Shown here in pieces: positions 6,938-12,803 of a stretch of 12,803 nt of DNA. Numbering within the stretch: position 1 is the first letter of the stretch; each line of letters opens with the position of its first letter. The stretch comes from Opitutus sp. GAS368 (GTDB lineage: Bacteria; Verrucomicrobiota; Verrucomicrobiia; Opitutales; Opitutaceae): contig CAMATV010000048.1 in the NCBI GenBank assembly GCA_945861235.1, forward strand, positions 1 to 12,803. The letters are read 5' to 3'. The translations under genes were made by a program, and so were the position numbers. The notes under the pieces are model-generated. The model was not told the DNA's origin, ran no database searches, and was given only the letters and a program-made list of their open reading frames with translations.

Positions 6938-7516
6938 ATGGTGAACACTTCCGCTCCTATCATCTCAAAGCCAGTCCTGCCACGAGTCGCGGCCGGTGAG
7001 ACAGGCGCCATGAACGTGTGCATCAATCTTTACGGGCCGATCGTCTGGACCCTTGTGCGACGCTACGTCAAGGACAGCGCCACGTCCGAGGATCTCGTCC
7101 AGGAAATCTTCACCGAGATCTGGAAAAAGGCTGCGACCTACGACCCGACCGTCGCCTCTGAATCCACCTTCATAGGAATGATCACGCGTCGCCGCGCAAT
7201 CGATTTCCTCCGCCGCCAGGGGCGCAATCCGAGCTTCGAGCCTCTGGAAGTTGCGGACTCCTTTCCCGATCCGGCGCTGGAGGCCTCGTCCATTCCCTGC
7301 GATACCGAGGCATTGAAATCGTCACTCAAAACCCTTCCGGAGGAGACCCGGCAGCTTTTTCACCTGTTTTTCGATGACGGTTTCACGCATCCGGAAATCG
7401 CTGAAAAGACCGGGCTGCCCCTGGGCACGGTCAAAACGCTCCTCAGGCGCGGGCTGCTCGCCCTGCGCGATCATCTCAGGAGTGCCGGAATCACCAACAC
7501 CAAAACGGCATCATGA
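6938..7516 (+). CDS. ECF-type RNA polymerase sigma factor (SigK-like context)
   Basis: I place the start at ATG 6938 (192 residues, MVNTSAPII); the frame is open from 6791 but that part spans the terminator and reads as low-complexity filler. The Shine-Dalgarno is weak at 6938. Region 2 spans about residues 25-95 (INLYGPIVWTLVRRYV, SEDLVQEIFTEIWKKA, FIGMITRRRAIDFLRRQGR), and region 4 about residues 130-185 (LPEETRQLFHLFF, HPEIAEKTGLPLGTVKTLLRRGLLALRDHL), with no regions 1 or 3: an extracytoplasmic-function sigma factor. Its stop overlaps the start of the anti-sigma gene (ATGA), the standard layout for a sigma/anti-sigma pair. FAS1 genes lie on both sides, as expected of SigK-like systems. The promoter it recognises cannot be read with confidence. 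GTG at 6941 is an alternative start. Confidence 0.92.
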   Translation: MVNTSAPIISKPVLPRVAAGETGAMNVCINLYGPIVWTLVRRYVKDSATSEDLVQEIFTEIWKKAATYDPTVASESTFIGMITRRRAIDFLRRQGRNPSFEPLEVADSFPDPALEASSIPCDTEALKSSLKTLPEETRQLFHLFFDDGFTHPEIAEKTGLPLGTVKTLLRRGLLALRDHLRSAGITNTKTAS

Positions 7517-8280
7517 ACCCGTCTGATTCTGAAAACCGTTACAATGAACTGCTGGCCGGTCGCGCCCTCGGCGATCTGACCCCGGACGAGGAACGCGAAC
7601 TCGCTTTACTGAGTGAGCAAGCAGACATCGCGCCAGACGCGGATCTCGAGTTGCTAGCCGCCTCCCTGGCGGTCGAGCCTGTGTTGCAACGGCTCGAACC
7701 GATGCCGGCGGGCCTTGCAGCCAGATTGCATCAGAAGGCGGCCATGATCGGGCATTCTGGCGGCTCGCCCATCATTTACCCGCAGATTCCGGCTTGGAAA
7801 AACATTTTGCTCAATCCGATGATCGGGTGGGCTGCGGCCGCCGCCATCCTGATTCTATCGCTCGTCCTCACGCACACGAAAGCACCGCTGCCTCCAGAAC
7901 AGGCTGCCGCGCGTCTCCGCTCCGAAGACAAGGACATGATCGAACGGAAATTCGAAGGCCTCGGCGAGTTCAAACAGGCCGCCGGGCGGGTCCTCTGGAG
8001 CGATGCTCAGCAGCGTGGATTCATGATTCTCACGGGCATTCCCGCTAACGATCCCCGCAAGGCCCAATACCAACTCTGGATCGTGGATCCCACCCGCGAT
8101 GCGGACGCGCCCGTTGATGGCGGTGTTTTCGACATCCCGAGCAATGGTTCGCCAGTGGTGGTTCCCATCGCTGCGAAACTCGCATTGTCCAAGCCGAAAG
8201 CGTTCGTTATCACGCTCGAACACCCCGGCGGCGTGGTCAAATCGAAGCAGGAGCACCTGGTCGCGCTGGCGAAGAGCTAA
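7513..8280 (+). CDS. RskA-type membrane anti-sigma factor
   Basis: A 255-residue protein whose ATG overlaps the sigma factor stop by four bases. The N-terminal ~95 residues (YNELLAGRALGDLTPDEERELALL) form a cytoplasmic sigma-binding region of the RskA_N type; there is no Cys or His cluster, so it is not a zinc-binding ZAS domain. One membrane helix lies at about residues 103-120 (GWAAAAAILILSLVL). The C-terminal outer part (GRVLWSDAQQRGFMILTGIP, YQLWIVD, FDIPSNGSPVVVPIAAKL, FVITLEHPGGVV) is the RskA / anti-sigma-K factor domain. It should hold the sigma factor at the membrane until an outside signal triggers proteolysis, as known for RskA in mycobacteria. Probable regulated genes are the fasciclins next door (inference). 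Confidence 0.93.
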   Translation: MNPSDSENRYNELLAGRALGDLTPDEERELALLSEQADIAPDADLELLAASLAVEPVLQRLEPMPAGLAARLHQKAAMIGHSGGSPIIYPQIPAWKNILLNPMIGWAAAAAILILSLVLTHTKAPLPPEQAAARLRSEDKDMIERKFEGLGEFKQAAGRVLWSDAQQRGFMILTGIPANDPRKAQYQLWIVDPTRDADAPVDGGVFDIPSNGSPVVVPIAAKLALSKPKAFVITLEHPGGVVKSKQEHLVALAKS

Positions 8281-8301
8281 CGTAGAAAAGAGCGCTCCAT
8301 A

Positions 8302-8532
8302 TCATGTCAAAAGTGAAAACACTATCCCGAGCTGCTTCTTCCAGCGGTAGAATGTCTGGGCCGTGATGTTCAGCTCCTTGCAGATTTCGGCCTGGCTCCG
8401 GCCGGATTCGTGGTCACGGATGGCCTTAATCTGGGCCTCCTTCGTGTGCCGTTTCTTACTCAATGTTGGGGTGTTTATGGTGGTGTTTTGGCGGTTGGGC
8501 ACCCCTCCGAGTAACATTTCAACCGGCCCCAT
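8302..8532 (-). pseudogene. IS3-family transposase OrfA remnant (truncated)
   Basis: A minus-strand 76-codon frame contains SKKRHTKEAQIKAIRDHESG, then RSQAEICKELNITAQTFYRW and KKQLG, the HTH_Tnp_1 helix-turn-helix of IS3-family OrfA. After KKQLG it changes to unrelated residues (IVFSLLT) and stops, so the leucine-zipper part of OrfA and all of OrfB are missing. The natural start was perhaps the TTG at 8463 just before SKKRHT rather than the ATG at 8532. No second IS end or clear inverted repeat is visible. It is the only gene-like content between the anti-sigma gene and the repeat at 8542 and is a relic of an insertion and deletion here. It is not functional. Confidence 0.82.
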
Positions 8533-8541
8533 TTAGCGTGA

Positions 8542-8674
8542 CCCGATCACCCCGACGCCCGTCCGTGTTCTGAGCGGATCCGGTGCGGCGGGCGCGGAAG
8601 TAAATTCCTAGCAATTTTTGAATCCATTTCCAGCATTTGGGCGAAAGACCACATTGAAACCGTTTCTCACTAAC
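8542..8674. repeat. Dispersed repeat, copy 4, extended form (upstream of the triple-fasciclin gene)
   Basis: It starts about 10 bp from the IS3 remnant. It matches copy 3 over 125 bp. Its stem bases changed together relative to copy 3 (CGCCCG pairs with CGGGCG here, CGTCCGC with GCGGACG in copy 3), which hints that folding matters. It ends about 63 bp before the ATG at 8738. The frame open from TTG 8618 is repeat sequence (its residues MNPFPAF come from AATCCATTTCCAGC) and is not part of the fasciclin protein. Confidence 0.85.
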
Positions 8675-8737
8675 ATGCTCTATCTTACCTCAGCGAATAA
8701 GTCAAAAAGCCCGCCTAAACTTTCTAATCTATACACT

Positions 8738-10435
8738 ATGAAAAAACTAAAACATGTAATCGTCGGGGGAGCCGCATTGCTCCTGTCACTTGTCACGCCG
8801 CAAAGTCTCAACGCAGCCGATCCAGCTGAAGCCCAGACCATCGGGCGAATGGTTCGCGAGAGGGATGACCTCAGCAGCCTGCAGGCGCTTTTGGAGAAGA
8901 CCAAACTCGGATCCGCTCTCTCAAAAGAGACGGGTTCCCGCTTCACCTTGTTCGCGCCGACGAATGAGGCCTTCAAGAAGCTGCCGAAGGGTGCAGTCGA
9001 GACTTTGCTGGCGCCACAGAACAACGAGCGGCTTGAGGAGGTGTTCAATTTCCATGTGCTCCCCAGCTCCGAACCGGAATTCGGGCTAGAACGATTCACT
9101 CTGCTCAGAACTGCATCGGGCCAGTTCGTTTCAATCGACTACAAGAAAAAAATTATCGGCGGGGCCGGATTTACGGCGAAGCCTATCCCCTGTTCCAATG
9201 GCGTGATTTATCTGATCGACACAGTGCTGACTCCGACGACGGACGATCTTTTTCAGCGTCTCCAGAAAGATGGACGCTTCACGATTTTCACCAAAGCCAT
9301 CACGGCAAGTCGTCAGGGGAAAACTTTCCAAAATATGCACGGACTCTACACGACGTTCGCGCCGACCGATGAGGCGTTCAAAAAACTGCCGCCGGATTAT
9401 GTCGCATCGCTCTTCCTTCCGGAAAATGACCAGCGTCTGGTAGACATCATCAAGCATCACATCACCGAGGGAATCTTTGCGGCCGGAAAAGTGCCTGGGC
9501 TCCGCAGTCTCGGCGTCTCGGATGTCACACCCCGGTCCATATTCGGTCAGCAATTGAATTTCAAAGCGACCGCTGGCGGAGCAACGGTCGATGGAGCGGT
9601 TATCAAACAAACCGACCTGCCCTGCGCGAACGGCATTGTGCACGTGATCGACAGTGTGATTCCTCCGTCGGAAAGGGGCCTTTTCGACATTCTCAGGAAA
9701 GACGATCGTTTCAGTATTCTGGTGAAACTTCTGGATTCATGCGGACTGTCGCTCAACGTGGCTTCATCCCAGGAGTTCACGATTTTCGCGCCCACCGACG
9801 ATGCTTGGAAAGCTTCCGGAAAATACGCGGATATCATTGCCAACCCTTCCGGGAAGAATCGCGAGGTAATTTTCGGGCTCCTCGCCCGACACGTGATTGT
9901 GGGCAAACACGTATCGGAAAACTCCAAGCCGTATAACAGGTTACGCACGATTCACGGAGCGCCTATCTACCTGCTGCGAGACGGCGACAAGCGCACGATC
10001 AACGGGGTCTCCATCCGTGAAACCGACATCGAGGGATACAACGGACTGGTCAACGTAATCGAGGGTGTCATCCCCGATCCGATGGAGTTGCCGGAGAAAG
10101 ATATCTCCAGCGTGGATGCCATCACATTCGTGCAGGATACGCTCAAAAAAGGCTCTGAGCTCTATGACGCAAACGACTATGAGGCGAGCTGGCGCTACTA
10201 CATCCGCCGCGGGCAGGAGTTCATCGACAAGTATTCTGCTATCGCGGACCAAAACAACATTCAGTTACTCGGGGTCGCCATTTTCGACAATCAGCCGAAG
10301 ATTCAGTTTGCGAATAAAGCTTGGACAGCTCGCAATGCGTTCAAGGTGACCCTCCGCAATTTCGAACGCCAGGAAGATCTGCTTCAGGACCTCCGCTTGT
10401 TGCAGTCTCCGGAAAAGGCACGCTTCGGAAGATAA
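8738..10435 (+). CDS. Secreted protein with three fasciclin (FAS1) domains and a C-terminal helical region
   Basis: I chose ATG 8738 (565 residues) because it opens a signal peptide, MKKLKHVIVGGAALLLSLVT, with a likely cut after SLNA at residue 26; the longer frame from 8618 reads through the repeat. FAS1 domain 1 spans about residues 33-166 (FTLFAPTNEAFKKLP, CSNGVIYLIDTVLTP), domain 2 about 167-309 (TTFAPTDEAFKKLP, CANGIVHVIDSVIPP), domain 3 about 310-448 (FTIFAPTDDAW, YNGLVNVIEGVIPDP). The last 115 or so residues (from ELPEKDISSVDAITF) are charged, predicted helical, not FAS1, and not recognised. Domain 3 is the most diverged. Role: extracellular adhesion or matrix, by family. The single-FAS1 gene and the sigma/RskA pair upstream suggest one regulon. 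No Shine-Dalgarno is evident. The IS remnant and repeat copy 4 separate it from the anti-sigma gene, so it has its own promoter. Confidence 0.93.
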   Translation: MKKLKHVIVGGAALLLSLVTPQSLNAADPAEAQTIGRMVRERDDLSSLQALLEKTKLGSALSKETGSRFTLFAPTNEAFKKLPKGAVETLLAPQNNERLEEVFNFHVLPSSEPEFGLERFTLLRTASGQFVSIDYKKKIIGGAGFTAKPIPCSNGVIYLIDTVLTPTTDDLFQRLQKDGRFTIFTKAITASRQGKTFQNMHGLYTTFAPTDEAFKKLPPDYVASLFLPENDQRLVDIIKHHITEGIFAAGKVPGLRSLGVSDVTPRSIFGQQLNFKATAGGATVDGAVIKQTDLPCANGIVHVIDSVIPPSERGLFDILRKDDRFSILVKLLDSCGLSLNVASSQEFTIFAPTDDAWKASGKYADIIANPSGKNREVIFGLLARHVIVGKHVSENSKPYNRLRTIHGAPIYLLRDGDKRTINGVSIRETDIEGYNGLVNVIEGVIPDPMELPEKDISSVDAITFVQDTLKKGSELYDANDYEASWRYYIRRGQEFIDKYSAIADQNNIQLLGVAIFDNQPKIQFANKAWTARNAFKVTLRNFERQEDLLQDLRLLQSPEKARFGR

Positions 10436-10482
10436 GCCCAATGCATAAAGGACTACGGACTTTACACCTTAGTCGAGGCAGA

Positions 10483-10514
10483 GTGTTCAGCCGCCCTTAA
10501 ATGGGCGGCTACAC
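10483..10514. other. Strong hairpin in the spacer after the triple-fasciclin gene
   Basis: AGCCGCCC (10489-10496) and GGGCGGCT (10503-10510) form a perfect 8-bp stem with loop TTAAAT; flanking GTGT and ACAC extend it past a two-base bulge. There is no T run after either arm, so it is not a standard Rho-independent terminator. It may be a bidirectional terminator-like element or a copy of another intergenic repeat family. The rest of 10436-10580 shows no gene. Confidence 0.7.
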
Positions 10515-10580
10515 TGATTCGGGGTAAGCGTCCGGACTCCGACCTCGGATCTACGTGATCCCTCATTTAACCAACCCAAT

Positions 10581-11174
10581 ATGAAAAAATATTGCCGCCG
10601 TTTAATTCTCGTTCTTGCGTGCCTCGCTGCTTCCAACGCCCCGGCGCAGAATCCCACTCCCACGCAGCCGCCTGCCTATGTCGATGAAGCACCGCTTCCA
10701 AAGGGCTGGCCCAAGCCCGGCCCTTACGATCAGGTCAGCGAGAAATCCTATCCATCTTACCGTGCCGCTTTCACCACGGGAAAGAGGGAGAATGGCGCGT
10801 TCTGGACGTTGTTTTCCCACATCAAGAAGAACGACATCCCTATGACCGCACCGGTCGAAATATCGATGGCCGAGGGCGACGGACAAAACCTGCGCCAAAC
10901 ATCGCTCGCGTTTCTCTATCAAGACACTGCCGTCGGAAAAACCGGCGCTGATGGGGCGAAAGTTGAGGTCCGCGACGTCCCCGCCATAAAAACCCTCAGC
11001 TTCACGTGGCAGGGCGATCAAAACGAAGCCAACGTCGCCAAGGCAAAATCCGCCCTCGATGCCGCGCTGAAAGACCGCAAGATCGAGGCAAAGGGATTTC
11101 GCCTGCTCGGATATAACGGCCCCGGGACACCCGAGCTCAAACGCACTTGGGAACTCCAGGCGCTACTCAAGTGA
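10581..11174 (+). CDS. Secreted SOUL-family haem-binding-like protein
   Basis: A 197-residue protein with a signal peptide (MKKYCRRLILVLACLAASNA, likely cut after PAQ, residue 23). The mature part matches the SOUL haem-binding fold: YDQVSEKSYPSYRAAFTT, FWTLFSHIKKNDIPMTAPVE (residues about 74-93, the family's IPMTxPV hallmark), SLAFLYQD, VEVRDVPAIKTLSFTWQG, and a C-terminal FRLLGYNGPGTPELKRTWEL. Eukaryotic SOUL/HEBP proteins bind haem or porphyrin; bacterial exported members are poorly characterised, so haem binding here is inferred. ATG 10581 has no Shine-Dalgarno (TTAACCAACCCAAT before it), like the fasciclin genes. It sits 145 bp behind the triple-fasciclin gene, with a hairpin in between, and may be its own unit. 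Nothing appears broken. Confidence 0.88.
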   Translation: MKKYCRRLILVLACLAASNAPAQNPTPTQPPAYVDEAPLPKGWPKPGPYDQVSEKSYPSYRAAFTTGKRENGAFWTLFSHIKKNDIPMTAPVEISMAEGDGQNLRQTSLAFLYQDTAVGKTGADGAKVEVRDVPAIKTLSFTWQGDQNEANVAKAKSALDAALKDRKIEAKGFRLLGYNGPGTPELKRTWELQALLK

Positions 11175-11216
11175 CCGGCGCCTCAGGCATCAAATACGAA
11201 AACATCCATTTGGTGA

Positions 11217-11312
11217 CTCCACCTGCTGGAACTTGCCGAAGTCGAAACCACCCGCTGCGGCATCGAGCCGCACATCACAGAAATTCTCTATAAACAGACT
11301 CCAACATTATGA
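11217..11312 (+). other. Possible coding relic before the solenoid gene
   Basis: After a TGA at 11214 a 31-codon frame without any ATG reads LHLLELAEVETTRCGIEP then HITEILYKQTP, and its stop overlaps the next gene's ATG (ATGA). The composition looks protein-like and it may be the tail of a deleted gene, or chance. I do not recognise the family. The remaining spacer 11175-11216 shows nothing. Confidence 0.25.
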
Positions 11313-12803
11313 ACACTCGCTCCTTCCTCATCCCGACGGCCATCCTGCTTTTCGGAGTCCTAGTCACGATTGGCCTCGTGAGCCAATCGACTTCCGATAC
11401 AAAAACCGACTCCTCAAAAGCTGCCGAGGGTGCAACCGGGCTTGGAGCCAAGAGCATCAAGCTCGCCCGGGCTACCCAGAGTCAGCCACCAACGGTGGAT
11501 GTGGAGAAGAGCGACTTACAGCTTGCCGCTGGGGAGGAGGTTGAGTCCTCAGAAATTCGAGAGATTCGTCAGGCTCTCTCCGAACTACTGGCCCTTGAGG
11601 AAGGGGTTGGGAGTAACCAACAAATCCAAGAGAAGAAAGCTGCTCTCAAAGCCGCGGTAGAGAGAGGTATTAAAAAGCACCCTAAGAGTGTGTTGCAATT
11701 GTTGTTTGGTTTTACACAAATGAGTGACAATTCGGTGGGTGGTCCGTCCACTACTGATGAAGTTAGGTCGTTTATTCAGAGAGATCCAGAATTGGCGATC
11801 GCTCTGCTTGATAAGGTTCCCAACGAGTTTGGACGTCGTATATTGGTGGAAAGTATCGGTTCTGCATGGGCCGAGTCCGACCTGAAGGCGGCTCTCGCCT
11901 GGGCTAACCAGCAGACCGAATCCAAGATCAAGAACGCGATTCTTGAAGGAGTAATTTCCTCCTGGGCAAAGACCGATCTTCAAGGGGCGTTTGCTTATGC
12001 CCAGTCACTGCCGCCCGGCGATTCCCAAGACAGCACGATCAGTAAGGTTTTCGAAAATGCAGCGCAGGGTGATCAGGGAGCTCTCGCCATGATGCAGTCG
12101 CTCCCCAAGGGCCGGACTAAAGACTTAGCTGCGAAGGGTATCAGCGAGTTTATGTCTGAAGATGACCCCAAAGCAGCCTTCGATATTGCCTCAGGAATTG
12201 GCGATCTCGACCTGCGCACGAGAGCTGAGGAAAAAGCATTATTTCAGTTAAATTTTTGGTCCAGGGAAAACCCCGCCGCCGCGACCCAGTGGATGCAGTC
12301 GCTCCCCGTGGGCGATACTAAAGACATGCTTTCGGAGAGTATCAGCCGACCAATGGCTAAAAATTACCCGCAAGCAGCCATGGATATTGCCACAGGAATC
12401 GGCGACTCCGACCTGCGCACCACAGCTCAGGTAGATGTAGTAGAGCAGTGGTCCGAGAAAGACCCCGCCGCCGCGACCCAGTGGATGCAGTCGCTCCCCG
12501 AGGGCCGGACTAAAGACTTAGCTGCGAGCGCTATCAGCCAAAGCATGGCTAAAAATGACCCCAAAGCAGCCATGGATATGGCCACAGGAATCGGCGACTC
12601 CAAGCTGCGTACCGAAGCTCAGGAAAAGGTAGTAGGGCAGTGGTCCGAGAAAAACCCCGCCGCCGCGACCCAGTGGATGCAGTCGCTCCCCGAGGGCAAA
12701 ACTAAAGACATAGCTGCGAGCAATATCAGCCAAAGTATGGCTAAAAATGACCCCCAAGCAGCCATGGATATGGCCACAGGAATCGGCGACTCCAAGCTGC
12801 GCA
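11309..12803 (+). CDS. Membrane-anchored or secreted alpha-solenoid repeat protein, 5' part (runs off the window)
   Basis: From ATG 11309 the frame is open to the last base, 498 codons, with no stop; the 3' end lies outside. Residues 7-25 (LIPTAILLFGVLVTIGLV) form a signal anchor or signal peptide. A charged linker follows to about residue 140. From about residue 155 the protein is a chain of about 32-residue helical-pair units with a W..xDPxAA..W...LP pattern, degenerate at first (WAESDLKAALAWAN, WAKTDLQGAFAYAQSLPPG) and then nearly identical 64-residue double units starting at residues 317, 381 and 445. Such TPR- or HEAT-like repeat proteins are common in Verrucomicrobiota; partner and role are unknown. 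No Shine-Dalgarno is seen (GACTCCAACATT before ATG). The 11640-11830 part is richer in A+T than the rest. Confidence 0.88.
   Translation, partial: MNTRSFLIPTAILLFGVLVTIGLVSQSTSDTKTDSSKAAEGATGLGAKSIKLARATQSQPPTVDVEKSDLQLAAGEEVESSEIREIRQALSELLALEEGVGSNQQIQEKKAALKAAVERGIKKHPKSVLQLLFGFTQMSDNSVGGPSTTDEVRSFIQRDPELAIALLDKVPNEFGRRILVESIGSAWAESDLKAALAWANQQTESKIKNAILEGVISSWAKTDLQGAFAYAQSLPPGDSQDSTISKVFENAAQGDQGALAMMQSLPKGRTKDLAAKGISEFMSEDDPKAAFDIASGIGDLDLRTRAEEKALFQLNFWSRENPAAATQWMQSLPVGDTKDMLSESISRPMAKNYPQAAMDIATGIGDSDLRTTAQVDVVEQWSEKDPAAATQWMQSLPEGRTKDLAASAISQSMAKNDPKAAMDMATGIGDSKLRTEAQEKVVGQWSEKNPAAATQWMQSLPEGKTKDIAASNISQSMAKNDPQAAMDMATGIGDSKLR
12257..12803 (+). repeat. 192-bp tandem repeat array inside the solenoid gene
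   Basis: Units start at 12257, 12449 and 12641 (TGGTCC...), exactly 192 bp apart; the third is cut by the window end after 163 bp. Over those 163 bp the second and third differ at about ten positions (about 94% identical). A more diverged unit of about 201 bp precedes them (about 12056-12256). Each unit codes two related 32-residue motifs, one with NPAAATQWMQSLP and one with NDPxAAMDMATGIGDS. Confidence 0.95.

Noticed and set aside
12518..12757. Minus-strand frame across the tandem array
   Set aside because: It is an antisense shadow created by the 192-bp repeat; its own repeats mirror the + strand units.
12257..12803. CRISPR array
   Set aside because: The 192-bp units are contiguous coding repeats without unique spacers.

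Overview
The window looks like a chromosomal segment from the Planctomycetota-Verrucomicrobiota-Chlamydiota group, most likely a Verrucomicrobiota bacterium. This is inferred from gene content: a DUF1592/DUF1588/DUF1585 cytochrome paired with a DUF1552 (HXXSHH) protein, PQQ-like beta-propeller proteins starting with WPQWRG or WPRFRG, and a lipoprotein-free secreted protein built from W..DPAAA..W...LP.G repeats. No rRNA or tRNA gene is visible to fix the taxonomy.

Left part (1-5298), all on the + strand. It holds the 3' end of a haem-c-motif DUF1588/DUF1585 protein, a Tat-exported DUF1552 protein, and two tightly spaced PQQ-like beta-propeller genes 9 bp apart. These genes have good Shine-Dalgarno sequences. 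The propeller pair strongly prefers AAG for lysine, unlike the DUF1552 gene, so it may have a different history.

Central part (5299-10435). An azurin/plastocyanin-like cupredoxin gene is broken by an extra A in an A6 tract and has also lost its first copper-ligand His. It is followed by a single-domain fasciclin (FAS1) gene with a strong terminator behind it, an ECF sigma factor gene overlapping an RskA-type membrane anti-sigma gene (ATGA), an IS3 OrfA remnant, and a three-domain FAS1 gene. FAS1 genes around a SigK/RskA-like pair recall the mycobacterial SigK-RskA system, which controls the FAS1 proteins MPT70 and MPT83. I infer that the sigma pair here controls the flanking fasciclins.

Right part (10436-12803). 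A hairpin-containing spacer is followed by a secreted SOUL haem-binding-like protein. Last is the 5' part of a membrane-anchored protein whose gene grows by nearly identical 192-bp tandem units and runs off the window end; it has no stop in the window.

The most unusual feature is a dispersed repeat, about 75 bp at its core and about 125 bp when extended, present in four copies (near 2242, 5451, 6047 and 8542). Three copies sit just upstream of genes for secreted proteins. The fourth lies inside the 5' coding region of the first propeller gene, in frame, much as Rickettsia palindromic elements enter genes. The extended form lies upstream of both fasciclin genes and may bring a shared control region.
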